From positions 11,164,187-11,228,186 of the forward strand of contig NW_025062475.1 of assembly GCF_000002995.4 (NCBI RefSeq): 64,000 nt of DNA, given 5' to 3'. Both the position numbers and the translations under genes were made by a program. This document shows, in pieces, positions 25,709 through 41,624 of the stretch. Under the pieces are notes generated by a model, which ran no database searches, had not been told where the DNA came from, and saw only the letters and a list, made by a program, of their open reading frames with translations. The DNA is from Brugia malayi. Taxonomy: Eukaryota > Nematoda > Chromadorea > Rhabditida > Onchocercidae. The first letter of the stretch is position 1. The number at the start of each line of letters is the position of its first letter.

Positions 25709-27985
25709 TCAGCAGCACCATCCTTCACCACCAGTTTCTGCAGTAGCATCGCCAGCTTTCAGTAACAATCTTTGCTCTTTCCGTACTCTTTCTTCATTAG
25801 TTTGAACATGCATTGGTTTACTTTGTTGTAACTTATGAACCAATGTCATAAAAATTGATTCAACATGATCCGCCTCAGTATCTGCTAATGCTGACGTCTC
25901 GAATAATGCCATATCATTTTGATCAGCAAACATCTGCATAAAACATTTTGGAAGAAAAAAAAATGGACGGTTTAAGATAAATTCAGTTTGAGAAACTTTC
26001 CGAAGCCCCGTTTGCCATTCTCCAACTAAGATTTTTGCTACTTCCACCTTAAGTTATTATACTTTTATTGCTATATAAATCATAAGTAATTATACAGTTA
26101 TCAACACCTCAAAATTAGCTTCCGAAAGAAATTCGCGATTTAATCACAAAATCGAACTTCCGAAAGAAATTCGATTTAATCGCGATTTAATCAAAATACA
26201 AAATACACTTCACAAAATACTTCATTTAAAATACTTCACTGAATAAATTTATTATTAAAAAAGAAAAAAAAAATGAATTTAAAGGAATCGAACCTGAGCG
26301 ACATCAGTTTTAACTCTGTTCTCCACTGTTAAATCACATTTATTTCCAATTAGTATATGCGGTGTATCATTTGTTGACGAAACCGAATGTCTGCGACACT
26401 CACTGATCCAATCATTCAACGAATGAAACGATGAAGGATTGCTTACATCATAAACAAATACTATGGCATTCACATTGCGATAATAATGTGATACAATAGA
26501 TTGTCGGTAACGTTCCTGACCAGCTGTATCCCATAGCTGCACCTGAAGTCATAAGAAAAATGTTGCACACAATTAGCAGTTTATTATTATTATAGGTAAA
26601 TCAAGAATGAATGACTGATTTTCATATTGATTTGTTCGCTATGGGCAGAAGGAAAAAATTACAGGAATTTTTGGGAAATGAAGTCAGGTAGATTTATCTA
26701 GTTCTACAAATTTATAAAGGATGCAACCTCTAGCCTTTCCTATAGGATGATGGTATTACGGATGAATTATTACTTTTGGGGAAAATCCGAGATGTTTTTA
26801 TATTTTTTATGATAATAAAAAACTACAGTCGATACAATTCGATTAAATAAATGTCTCATCCTTTCATCCAGATATTCGAATCGCATTTCTGTTTATTCCT
26901 GTTACACAAAAATATTTTTTGGAGAATTAGTCTTTAACACAAACGAGTTTTATAGACATGAGAAATCGGAATGTGAAAATTGGTTGAGATGAAAGAAAAC
27001 TAACTAAGTTGGATACTTTCCCAGTTAGCCGACTAATACTTCGGATAAAAATATGGTATGCGTTGACGAAAAGAGAAAAACAAACTCTTATCAGTTCACC
27101 ATCGATAGCAACACAACGCTCTCGAAAATCCACTCCTATCGTTGCTTCCGTTTGAGCCGGAAACCTTCCATTACAAAAACGAAAACTAAGACATGTTTTT
27201 CCAACTCCAGCATTACCTAATATGATAACCTGAATGCAAATCAAAAATTTATTGAAATGCATTAATCAAAGTGAAAGTGAGTGCTCGAAAACAAAAAAAA
27301 AAAAAGGAATTATTGAATAGGAAAAGATCCATCCTAGTGTTTACAATATCACAGATTGCTTTAATTTGTAATCAGAATTCACTCAATTAAATACGATTGG
27401 AATTCAAATTACTGAATTTTTGACGATAATGTCTTAAATAAACGAAAACATAGAAAAATACCTTAAAAATACGCTTCGCTCGATACGTTTTTCCGGGTTG
27501 ATAAGCAAAAATTGCTCCGGCAATAGATTTTGAAGGAACTGTTTGTGTTACCCCTGCACTTTTCCCTATAGGAATGGAACTATTAACGGATAATGCTTCC
27601 GAATAAGGAACACGACTGAGACCAATGTCAACTGGAAATAAGAAAGATGACGAGTTAGATGCGACTTTTAAATAGCTATTTCTTTTTTTCTCCATTTATA
27701 ATAACGCAAGATGGAAGTTTTTAAATTAAAAAAGGAAAAACATATATCCGAAAATGTCAAGTACTTAAAAAATTAAAATTAAAAGCATTACTTACTCTCA
27801 TTTTTTCCTGATTCCTCGGTTGAATTTTGAACAGGAAAGTGTAAATTAGATAATGACGCTTGTGGTGTTACTGTCGTAACAACTGTACTAATTTTGGGAG
27901 CTGACATAACAATATTTGACTCTGATAGTCGTTGTGTCGAAGGTTCTTGCACATTGGCAATCTCATTATGCATAGGCACATTCAT
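25709..27985 (-). CDS. rab-33: Rab33-type small GTPase
   Basis: Minus-strand exons 27985-27796, 27631-27462, 27229-27086, 26542-26294 and 25933-25709 join to 325 residues. A 120-residue Ser/Thr/Pro-rich N-terminal extension precedes the G domain. The G domain has P-loop GNAGVGKT (125-132), the switch region [24 protein letters not shown] (172-183), GNKCD (234-238) and a C-terminal GWCC for double prenylation. [12 protein letters not shown] with [14 protein letters not shown] and [20 protein letters not shown] mark the Rab33 subfamily rather than other Rabs. Rab33 acts at the Golgi and, in vertebrates, binds the autophagy factor ATG16L1. The G5 motif, normally SAK, reads SAL (265-267). The start is the first ATG after a TTTCTTGCCAG site ending at 28012, a plausible spliced-leader acceptor. 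DEF8 lies 1.3 kb upstream on the same strand. Confidence 0.93.
26119..26195. repeat. Diverged 39-bp direct repeat in rab-33 intron
   Basis: CTTCCGAAAGAAATTCG followed by a GATTTAATC-containing tail occurs twice back to back in the last intron of rab-33. The second copy has a rearranged tail. Confidence 0.8.
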
Positions 27986-29039
27986 CACAGTTCTTTTTAC
28001 TAATACACAATCTGGCAAGAAATTTAAGAACCAATTTTCAATAAATCTAATCATGTCATATCCAGTAGTTCTGGACTAGTCTTATAGTCGAAAGCTTTAC
28101 AAATTAATTTCTATTAAATAAGCATTTCAATGAGCAGTAGTCTGACACACCATACTGAAGAGTTTGATATCCCGTAATAATTACATGCACCTATAGACTG
28201 ACCATAAGATTAATCCAGAATTACTCAATATAACGTGATCACGTCCACACAGGAGCAACTCATAAATGGACATATGACTTGCCAATAAATTTAACTCAAT
28301 TTCGATTTAGTGAGGGTCTAAGTTCCCATGGATAGACATAATTGCCCGACAAATTAGAAATCTCCAAATTCTTACAGATTCAATTAAATCCTTCAAATTA
28401 AAAGTAAACTGGCTTTTGGCACTGAAGCTTTCTGCACTTTTTTTTCTTTGCACAAATCCTATAGAGAATGCAGAAGGCCGTCAATTCATTCAGGATTCAG
28501 GAAATTAATTTATATTTAACACTACTTACAATCTAGGGAACCTTTTGAAATTTAATCTCAAAACGAAGCATAACTTCCATATGCAATTACACAATACTTT
28601 AAAACTATTTTTATCTTTACCTCCAAGCAAAAAATGATGAAAGCTACAAACTCTGATCTTTACGTAAAAAGATATCATCAAAACTGCCACTATTCTGCAG
28701 TTATGCGCATATGATATCAGCATACAAGCAAAGATTTTATTTCACACTACATACAGTTTACGAAAGTAAATCTGTATAGTATACAGCAAAGTTTCACAGT
28801 TAATTATTAAAAACATAGGACCTAGGAGCAATTGCAAACTTATATATGTGAGTAACTACAAGTGCTCAGTGAATAGTTTATATCTACTATGTGAACTCTC
28901 TAGAATTATAGCTAACCATTCAGTTGCACAATGATCAAAATATAGGTTACTGAAAGTATCAAATACATGAATTAAATGAAATATTGGCATATCAAAACAA
29001 AAACAATCCAACATAATTTAATAATCTTAGCAGCAAAAA
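27986..29039. other. Region between rab-33 start and DEF8 end
   Basis: It contains the probable rab-33 outron and start region and DEF8 3'-flanking sequence. The only ORF of note is a 65-codon minus-strand one (28526-28723) with no recognisable features. No RNA gene seen. Confidence 0.5.
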
Positions 29040-29283
29040 ATGGAGGAATACTATTTGAATCAGGTGATATCATCCACCAGTAACACTGAATGTGTACGAG
29101 ATTTTCGTCGCAAACACCTAAAACAATTACTGGAAGAATCCAAAATTGTCAAATCAAATAAAATGCTTTATCTGCCCATAGAAATAAGTAATGAAGAAAC
29201 TCTTGTTCTCATAAAAAAACAATTTAAAACAGATTTGTTGAGAACGAGCACACTCATAGTGGGAAGTCATAAAATACGTAATC

Positions 29284-31850
<2,567 letters not shown>

Positions 31851-33594
31851 CTTAGACCTAGAAATGATGAACACTGAAACTAAATTCGATGCAATGACGA
31901 ACTTAGTACATGACAAAAATTGCAGGATGATGATGCAAAACTGTCACCGATATTATGATGGGAATTTCTAAAAAAATTTGAGTTTAAAAAAAAAAAAAAG
32001 CTGACATAGTTCTACACGAAAAAATGCTCCGAAGAAGAAGAAATAGCGGTGATTATTAAAACTTGCATGTTATCAAATTGAGGAAACCAACAAATAAAAG
32101 TATATCAGTTGCAATAGTATTTAAGGACTGATAAGGTCAAAGTGTCATGTGGCTTGATAAAATCTAAAATGCATAGCATTTGCGGAAAATAAGGCAAACA
32201 ATAATCACAATTATTTCTATGAATAATGAACACATGGCATATACATCACGTATCTTCTCCCAGTCAATTATCAACATGCAAAACTTAATAAAAAAAAACG
32301 TAAAACTTCATGCATAGGCTGCGTTAAATTTCATTTTCAAGGATGAAGAAAAACATTTTGCTTTCATTAAGGTTATCATCAATCGTACCAGATTAAGCTT
32401 ATTATCCATCAGACATATCTATTGTATTTAGCTGTCAACCTTATTACATATCAGTGTTACGTGACCTTTGTCATACTGTCCTTTTATTACATGATTCATC
32501 ACATATCAACAGCCTCTTTACATGATTCTTGTCATGCAACTATCTGTGTCTGTTGATATATTGTCCTCCATTTCAATCACATATTCAGGTAACCTTCCTC
32601 ACCTCATATCTGTATTTGCAGTCGGGTAGTTTGTCATAAGTTTCCCTAAAGTAAACTATATTTCGTCCCTTTTAGTTACTTTTGTTTTTTATTTTGATAA
32701 TTAATTAATTAGTGCTTCTTTACGACATATGCGTCCAACTTTAAAATGAAAAGTACTGTGTGAACGTGAAATGGAGCTGTTTCAGATATAAGTTCATTAC
32801 GTTCATTACGTGATATTAAGCCGTACGCACTGCACAACAGTCATCCGAATAAGCAAATAACAAGCGCAGGTTCAGGCACTGAAGTGGATTTTGCGCTGCA
32901 ACGGTTCGTTAATGGATTTCACCACGATAGGGATGTGTCAGACACTCACCATCGCCGCTTATCTGGCTCCGTGCGTGACGTGACTTCCGTCTCTTATAAG
33001 TTTGTTATTCACGTGCTTAGTCACTCATCTTCATCTTTTCTAGTTTATTACCTCCCATTATTTCCTTGACACTTCTTTCTATGCTTTATTTCCTGCAAAT
33101 TTCAATAAAACGACAGAAACTTTTACACCAAAGTAACTTTGCACTTAATTTGGGTTTCGTTCAATGCTTCTGTGTTTATTGTCCACTTATTCACTAATTT
33201 CGGTATCGTTTCATACGCTGTATTCATTTACTTGTTTTTTAGTTTGTCTTATTTGCATTCTTTACTTGTCAGTGTATTGTCTGACCCAAATGCAATCTGT
33301 AGAGTGCATTATTGAGACATAATGAGAACAATTGCTAGAAGTGAGGAAGAATGAAATGTTTTCTTGAAACTAAATTCAGAAAGCGCTAGCTTAATGTATG
33401 TGATGGACATGTGATCGAAATAATTAAAAATCAAACAGTAGGTTTATCAGAATAGAGTCATTACTACATCTAAAAGTGCTGTGGTTGCCTGCAGATCTAG
33501 TGGTGACAAAAAACATCATATTATGTAGGTATGAATCGATAAACTGTGTAAGTTGTAATATTTTAGTTAAAGCTTAGCGAACAAAAGCAAAATA
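31851..33594. promoter_or_regulatory. Divergent promoter region of DEF8 and SRRT
   Basis: This 1.7-kb interval separates two genes transcribed away from each other, so it should contain both promoters. A relatively GC-rich part (about 32810-33010) includes TGCGTGACGTGACTTCCG, which resembles a CRE/ATF half-site cluster; that reading is only inference. A TTTTAG at 33561-33566, upstream of the SRRT start codon, is a candidate spliced-leader acceptor. Confidence 0.4.
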
Positions 33595-36500
33595 ATGGGT
33601 GATAGCGATGATGAATACCATAGACGTGGTGGACGTGATAAATTCGCACGTGAGCGCAACGATTATCCAGACCGAATACGACGCGATTATGAATATGATA
33701 GGTAATGTTTGGTTGGCTGTAAAATGTTTGGCTTGGCTGCACACTAATCTGTAACCAGGACTTCTCCAAAAATTTTAGAAACTAAAAATTATGAAAAGAT
33801 GCAGTATTAATCGATGCAAAGTTTAATTATTTCGAAAATAAAAAAAAGAACAAATAAAATTTTGTCATAAATACAAAAACTAAAATTTTGTCATAAATAC
33901 AAAAACTAAAATTTCATCCGGAAAACAAAATTATTTTGTAGACGTGGCGGCGGTAGTGGTGGCGGAAGTAATACTTATCAGCGAAGTGATTATGCGAATG
34001 GTTCATCAATGAAACGCTCTTCATCACGTCGCGATGATTATGTATCCAGCACGAAACGTAGCCGAATTGAGTAAGCCAAATATTGATGCAAATGTAAAGA
34101 CAGGTTTTGTTAATGTTTCACTATGCTATGCTTATGCGCATGCTTGATGATATGCAGTTAATGGTAGGGCTATCTTTATCTTCTGTATATCAATTCCGGC
34201 TCTTCCTTTTTTTAAGATATTTGGTGTCGTGAGACTTTCATTTGTAGTAGTTCTAATCATTCACCGCTTCCCTGACGTTAGATATGCTGTTACTGCTTCT
34301 GTACCGGAAAGATGTAGCCAAGTACAGTGCAGTGCAGTAATGAATCCTATATTTCGTTCACACTCAAAATAATGAATTCATATCGTCGTTTCTAAACCAA
34401 GAATTTAGCAGTGCGTCCGATACGTATGATCCTGTGATGAAAACATCTGCGGACGAAGAACCAGTGCCGGTTATGATGACGTTCAAAAAATTTCTTGCAA
34501 CACAGGATGATTCAATAACCGATGAAGAAGCAATTGCTAAATATTCGGAATATAAACTGGAATTTAAGCGACAAGAGCTGCACAAGTTCTTTCTGGCACA
34601 TAAGGATGAAGAGTGGTGGGTCATGGAACAGATTCCCTATCTACTAGTTCCTTCATTGTTTTACTAATCTTGTGTTTATATTATTTTTGTTTAATTTAAG
34701 GACGAATTTCGTATGACAAGATCATTTTGCAGAGGTCTTTTTTTATAACTTGGTTACTTTGCTGACGGTAAGTTCTTGAACTCTTCTCAATTTCTCCTGT
34801 CGCATTTATATTGTTTTTCGACATAGGGTTGTGGAAGCACGAGTAAAATAGCAAGAAATTTGGATTCCACAATTTTTTCTTCGTGTAAGTAGCCTTAATT
34901 CACAAAATGAATTTTTAAGGCTTTCCGAAGGATGCGCTTTAAGTCAAACCTTTTGTGAATGCAGAGAAGCACTTCACAATGTTATTAATTTTTAAAAAAT
35001 AAGTACTTTCTCCAGCAGTCTTTAAGCTCCCTGCAATGTTTATGTTTAATAAACATTAGTTCTGTCTTATATCGCAGTGGGATGTGCTGCAATGACTTCT
35101 CATTATCAAGCAGGGACTTGAAATTTAGAAACACTCCATGTATTTTTTTCAAACTTTATGTTTTCTTGGACCTCACATAGATCTTTGGTGGTTCTTTGAG
35201 ATGACAATGCTGAAAGGGTCTGTGGATACTTTATATGCTTTTGGAAGATGACTGCTACACTTTTTATGACTGCAATTTGCAATACTTCATTGTAAGTAAA
35301 TTGTCTTGGTTTGATAAGAAGAGCATAGTAAAACACTGTGGAAACTTGGCTGACCAGAGGCGCTGTATGCCGCGGCAGTCATCATCAGTTAAACGTCATT
35401 ACGTCACTCAATAATTCGGAACTATTTTTCATCACAGCAACAATCATCAGTAACGCCAACATCACGTCGACGAAACATCCATAACAACTTCATTATCTTC
35501 TAACTTCAAACGACTCTTCATTTCATTCACTTGCTGACTACAATTTCTCATCTCAACCGCATTTTTCTTCTCGACAATTAACCGGCTACTCATCGTCAGC
35601 AGCACGCATCTCAAATTTGTTTGAATATTCCAAATGAGGGTTCTGTAAAATAGATGGTAGAAATAAGGAAATCAATGTGTTTGGAAATGGAAGATGGGAA
35701 ATATATTTAATACAGATTACGATTTCGCGTAAAATATGTTGTCATAATAATGTCGCATTAAGTTGGTTATTGCATTATTGAACTTGGCACAAATAATACA
35801 TTTTGATTTGTGGATTTGAGTCTTAGAAAATTTTTATAGGTTCCGTCTGAAATATCATCCGGAAGATAGTGGTAGACGAAAAGCTGAACAGAAGGAAAAT
35901 GTATTACGTCGACTGGAAATTTTCCAAAATCTTTATGATGAAGGATGTATTGATAAATTACAAATTGATTACGATTATGCTCCACAAATTATACGCGTCA
36001 TGGATACACGTTAGTATTATTATTTTTTTTTTTTTAATTCTAAAGATAAAGCTGTAAAAATTGTGGGTAAATTTACTTTTATTTGATCATTCATATTTGT
36101 ACATGCTAAAGTCATTTCAGTAGTAGTCAAATTGGAAGGTGGCACAGAAGATGATATTGCAGCTTTGAAAAGTGAGAAAATTGATGATGAATCGGTTTTG
36201 GAGTTGAAAAAGCTAAAAAAGTGCGTTCTTGCTTCCTCTTATTTGTTTCTGTAGAGTTTGAGTTAGCTATTAAATTTAGCAGATATTCCAAGAAATTTTT
36301 GGCAAAACATTTCTATCGGTAAAATAGGTGAGATAATAGTTTAGCCCCAAAAATAATAACTTACTTATTTACACCAAAAATGGTATTATATAATCATTAT
36401 ATAATCGTGTCTTAGGTTTTCCGTCCCAAATTTTCCTTCCTAGATTTGAAGTTGATCTTTAACGTCAGGATTACTTTTTCCAGTGAAACGAAGAAGAAAA

Positions 36501-39500
36501 TTGCTGAAATCAACGGAGAAGAGAACAAGTCAAAACAGGAGAAAGGCGGCGAGAATCCGAATGATGATGGTGCTATAACTGATTCTGATGATGAAAAGGA
36601 AAAGCAGTGCAGAAATGGTACTGATTTGTCTTACAAATAAATGCAACTTTGAAAAAATTGTCGACAAAAGAAATTTCTTGTTGGCTGATTCACTTCAGAA
36701 TTTTTAATCACTTAAGATAAATTTCTCTCTGTAGGAATTTCACTTTTATTTGTTACTAAATTTTCATTATCTATCAAACGCTCTAAATTTCTATGACTTT
36801 TAGTTGGGAATGAAGAAAGCACTAAAAATGAAGAGGAGATGAATCGACAAAAGAAGAAAATGTTGCTGCATAAAACTTCGAGTATTTTCCTTCGGAATGT
36901 TGCACCAAATATTACTATGGAAGAAATTGAAACGGTTCCTTTTTTCTCAGTTTTCAGTAAAGTTTATGAAATTGATATCATGCTTTGAAGAAATAGTTCT
37001 TACACTAGGTTCTTCCAGAAATCATTCACATTTTAGCGATCAGTCAAATATTTGTAGGCATGTAAGCGATTCCCTGGATTTTTGCGGGTTGGTCTTGCAG
37101 ATCCTGTACCTGATCGGAAATTCTATCGACGTGGATGGGTGACATTCAGACGAGATGTTAATATCAAAGAAATTTGCTGGAATTTGAATAGCGTCCGTGT
37201 TAGTGGTTTTGTATTGTTTTTCCAGTTTGAATTTATTGGGGAAAAGAAAATGAAACCTTACATTAAGGGTTTTGGCTTGCTGAATGTATGAACAACTAGT
37301 CATATTTTTATCTTAAATAATTTTGAGAGAAGTTAAATCTTCTCTATTATAATTTTGCAAGGTCCAGAAAAGGTATCAGAAGTTACTTTTATTAAACATT
37401 AATATCATATACAGATAAAGGAATGCGATCTTGGTGCAGTGATCAATCGAGATATAGCTCGTCGTGTACGCTCCGTAAATGGTATAACGGGACATAAACA
37501 GGTCGCTCAAAATGATCTGCGACAAGCAGCTAAACTTGCTGCTATATATGACAAAAAGGTAGCTTTTTTTTGTAACATTTTTTAAGTTTGTTTTCATGAA
37601 AGTTTTATCACAGTGAAATATATAGTCTTTGAAGTTTTAATTTTATAAGCGATTAACAAATTTTATGGTGTCATTGGAATCATCGCTTTCCAGAACGGTC
37701 TTTATCAATCAGAAAATCAAGAAGAACGCCAAAGCAGCTTTGAATTGGATGTTGTAGCACAAAGTCAGAATCCACTGCTAAAGAATCTTACCGATTTTCT
37801 GATTGAAGAAGCAAATGCTGAAGAGGAAGAATTATTGGGCATATCAAGTGGTGAGTATTTTGTATATTTCGAATACAAAAGGAAATACACCGAAGTTTGT
37901 AAACGAAATATTTTGATGCTTGCATTTTTTTTTCTTTGCAAATATTCATGCACAATCATATCCAAATTTTGCTTTTGCTATAATTAGTTAACTATTTGCT
38001 TGCAGATAATTTTAGCAGTTTAAATAATACATAACCAAGAATAATAGAAAAGAAAGAGGAAATTTATTGCAGAAGGTATTATTGAAGAAGACCAGAAAGT
38101 TCCATTTCAACGCGATGATGCATTGATCGCACGACTTGATCGAATCATAACTTATCTGCGCATTGTACATTCTATTGATTTCTATAATCATGGCGAATAT
38201 CCTAATGAGGATGTAATGCCGAACAGGTATGTTTATCTTTGTTCTCATTTGCAGATATTGCATGCGGTAAGTTGGATAACCTGACACACTGAACGAGTTA
38301 TTTTCCAGTCTTTACTTGAGATTATACATCATCTTAAGAGCTACCTTTCTAAGATTGAATTATTGGTTTCTCAGCCTTCTAAACAGTTCGTCTGGATCAT
38401 TTGTATAATGCTGTGTATTATGTTCATCTAACATTATTAGCTTCTATGTTTTTTAGATGCGGAATGATGCACGTTCGTGGGGCACCACCATCTTCGTCAC
38501 AGTGGGGTACTGATGACAACGGTAGAACGCTGGTTGCGCAAAAATTCGTTACTGATTTCATTGCTGGATTCAATAATCGGATAGAAACGGCTTTGATGAG
38601 TGAAACTTCATTGAATGAATTGGAATTGGACAATTTGGGTAGGAAAGATACAGAGAAGTGAGAAATTATTGCTTTCAAAAATTTTAGATTTCAGTTACCT
38701 AGTATTTTTAAGAAAGCGATTTCATACTGGAAAGATTTATTATATTTTATTAAATAATTTTGTTTTGTCGATATGTACCTTAAACTTTAAACTACTTGAT
38801 GTTTTCAAAGTTTCTTTTTAAATGGCTGTTTTAAAGAGAAGTGGAATCATTTATCACAGCGAATTGTGTCGAGTTAGCGAAAGACAAATGGTTATGTCCA
38901 TTGTCGGGAAAAAAATTTAAAGGACCCGAATTCATACGAAAACATCTTACAACTAAGCATGGAGAGAAGTTGGATCAAGTTCGACAGGAGGTTTATTTTT
39001 ATTGATTTGTCTTGAATAATATTCTGCGGATCTTTGTATTACTTTAGATATTTTACTTTCTCATTTAATTCTTTGGTAATTGGCAGCCATTCATATTCAT
39101 TAAATCAGAACTTATTCAATATGAATGGTTTTTTTGTAGGTAGTTTATTTCAACAATTATTTAACTGACTCGAAGCGACCGCAAAATTTGGAGGTGAAAC
39201 CTACTCAAGCAAGTCCGCAAGTAGCACCACCACGAGAAGAACGACGTGAACGCGAACGTGGTAATTTTTCTAAAAAATCTGTGAAAGGATGGATTTATTA
39301 AATTTGAGACTGTTCATAAGCATATATATCTAAATGAAGACAGCAGATGTATTTCTCGGTTTTCAGACTATGATGGTGATCGAAGTCGCGCAAGTGGTGG
39401 TGGTGGTGGTAACTCTTCATACAGCGATCGTGATCGTCGTGGTTATGAACGTAATATTGGTGGCAGCAGTGGAGGACGATACGCTAGCTCATATGGTGGC

Positions 39501-39617
39501 CGAAACTACGATCGTGGAGGAACATCCCGATATTGGGAATCATCGGGAAGTGGACGCCGTGATCCACGTGAACCAGTCACATATAAAGACCTCGATGCAC
39601 CGGAAGATATTTTCTGA
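33595..39617 (+). CDS. SRRT: SRRT/ARS2 (serrate RNA effector) homologue
   Basis: Exons 33595-33701, 33942-34070, 34409-34615, 35840-36009, 36121-36220, 36484-36617, 36804-36934, 37058-37198, 37415-37558, 37694-37850, 38073-38226, 38457-38657, 38837-38990, 39140-39260 and 39367-39617 join to 766 residues (human about 876). The protein opens with MGDSDDEY and an Arg-rich, nuclear-localisation-like tail. It then shows the conserved [10 protein letters not shown] block, an acidic linker (exon 6), the RRM-like core with [13 protein letters not shown] and [20 protein letters not shown], the [14 protein letters not shown] block, and a zinc-finger region [20 protein letters not shown]. The C-terminus is Gly/Arg-rich, ending [14 protein letters not shown]2 bridges the nuclear cap-binding complex to 3'-end processing, export, decay and small-RNA biogenesis. 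Intron 3 is long (1.2 kb) and contains a coding-like fragment. spt-4 follows 1.1 kb downstream on the same strand. Confidence 0.96.
33857..33908. repeat. 26-bp tandem duplication in SRRT intron 1
   Basis: ATTTTGTCATAAATACAAAA plus ACTAAA occurs twice in succession, with a third start of the unit broken off just before exon 2. Confidence 0.9.
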
Positions 39618-40754
39618 GCAAAAAACCGGAAATTATTGAAGTGAAAATGAATGTTCTTTTGTCTTAATTTAAAATATAATCTTTTTTATCAAGATATTAT
39701 TTTCAAATTTCCAGCTTGATATCCGGATGAGAACTTTTTTTCTGGAAATTGACGATAGAAACTTGTTATGTTGTTTTATCTGTTAACCAGTACTTTTAAT
39801 CAGTTTCATTTTAATGGATTTTGTGTTCTTTCACAATAACCATTTACGAACAGTTCTTACAGAGGATACCTTCAGATCTTTTGGGCACTCTTCCTAATTA
39901 TTGATATGTTGTTATCGGGCATAACTATTCTCAGCATTTTGGATCTTGTCAAGTTTTCTCTCATAACAGCGCATCCACCGATTTTCTTGGTTTGTAGTGA
40001 CTATTCTGTGTTTCGATATTGCTTGGGAATAGCAGACTTTTTTGATCTCATTAATATTAGAGAGCAGGAATAAAATTTAGAAGCTTTTTTTTAAATAACA
40101 ACAAAGCAGTTGCTTTTTTTAAAAGAGATGCTGATTAAATGTCATTGAAAGAATTCAGAAGAGGTTTATCGTTTCCAGCTGATTAAAATGTTTTCAATGA
40201 AAAACTAATTCTTGTATTATTGTTTTGTTGGTTTGGTAGGATTAGAAACAACATTGTTCTTTATTCTTTGGATTTGCTTTGCGAATAGTTTTTACCACAT
40301 TTCTAGTTATTATCGCTATTTTTTAATTTTAATGTCATATGTCCAAAAAAACGTTTGTGCTAAAAGGAAATATCTTTTTCTTGTAAAATCGTTTTTCTTT
40401 GACAATTCTTCCCCGTATTAAAACGAGTTGAGATAATATCTCATATTTTGCATCGCAGTATGATACTCCACCCTATCAGCCACCTATTCCTACGTTTTTT
40501 TATAAAGCATAAATAAGGTTCTTAAGACTTAATTTATTTTTACAGTGGCAGTAGAAAATAGACGTAATGAGTGGATTTCTTGAAAATGGGGCGACTTGAA
40601 ACACTTGAGTTGTTTGTCAAATTGATTTGCAGATGGTTATTAAGCTTAATTAAAAATTAATGCCTAGTTGGATGTAGGTAATGGAAGAATAGATTTATTT
40701 TGGGGGAAAGGTACTACTATATTTCACATATGTAAACTGATTGAATCTTTCAGA
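39618..40754. other. Spacer between SRRT and spt-4
   Basis: It should hold the SRRT 3' UTR, with an AATAAA near 40070, and the upstream region of spt-4. TTTCAG ends two bases before the spt-4 ATG. No other gene recognised. Confidence 0.5.
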
Positions 40755-41624
40755 ATGTCTGTAGAAAGTATACCTCGTGATTTGCGTAATTTACGAGCTT
40801 GCTTACTATGTTCAATGATAAAGAGTGTGGAGCAGTTTGAATTGGATGGATGTGATAACTGTGAAAGATATTTGGGGATGAAGGGCGATGAGGAAAAAGT
40901 TAGCGAATGCACTAGGTGAATCGTCTTATAATTAGTGTTAAAGTTCTCAAAAAGTGTGGACTATATTTCGGAAAATACTATTTTTACTAGATGTGTGTGC
41001 ATATTTCAACTTTGCATGATTGCATTATAAAGGAATAAAGTATTCTAGTGTCGAATGAGAAGTCTGCTCCACACATCTATTTCGTTGTTAAGTGTTATGT
41101 TCAGCAAAGTATATTCAGTTACTTCTGAACCGGAACTAGATTGAGTCAAATAAATTCATACTCATTTAAGCAGAATTCAGAAGTTAAGCTAGCGCTAATT
41201 TTTGAGACTGTAATTACAGGAATAAATCCAGGTGATTCTAAATTACTAGACGTAAATTCATCGGATTACTGTATATATGCAGCCCAATTTTTCGAAAATT
41301 CAAGAATTTTTTAAACTTACCAAAGCATCTTTTCAGTTCAAATTTTGATGGAATGATAGCTGCGACGGTGCCGGAAGAATCCTGGGTATGCAAATGGCAA
41401 AAAATTAACCGTAAAGTAAGCTACTACTGCTAAAGTAATCTGAACATATTTTTATGTTGCAGATTAACTATTTTATCTTTTTTGGAAATTTATTACTCTT
41501 TTAGGTGAAAGGAATTTACGCAGTTTCGGTCTCCGGTACGTTGCCATCTCACATAGTTCAAGAATTAAAAGCGCAAAATATCCGTTACAAACCCAGCATG
41601 CGCGACATGACTCAAAATAACTAG
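40755..41624 (+). CDS. spt-4: Transcription elongation factor Spt4
   Basis: Exons 40755-40915, 41337-41415 and 41505-41624 join to 119 residues, the length expected for Spt4 (human 117). The zinc ribbon ligands are C16, C19, C33 and C36 in [14 protein letters not shown] and DGCDNC. The NusG-NGN-binding part follows, with [19 protein letters not shown] and [19 protein letters not shown]. Spt4 pairs with Spt5 (DSIF) on RNA polymerase II to control pausing and processive elongation. The start is fixed by homology and by TTTCAG immediately upstream, as expected for spliced-leader trans-splicing. A GAATAAAG polyadenylation signal lies near 41924-41931. Confidence 0.97.
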
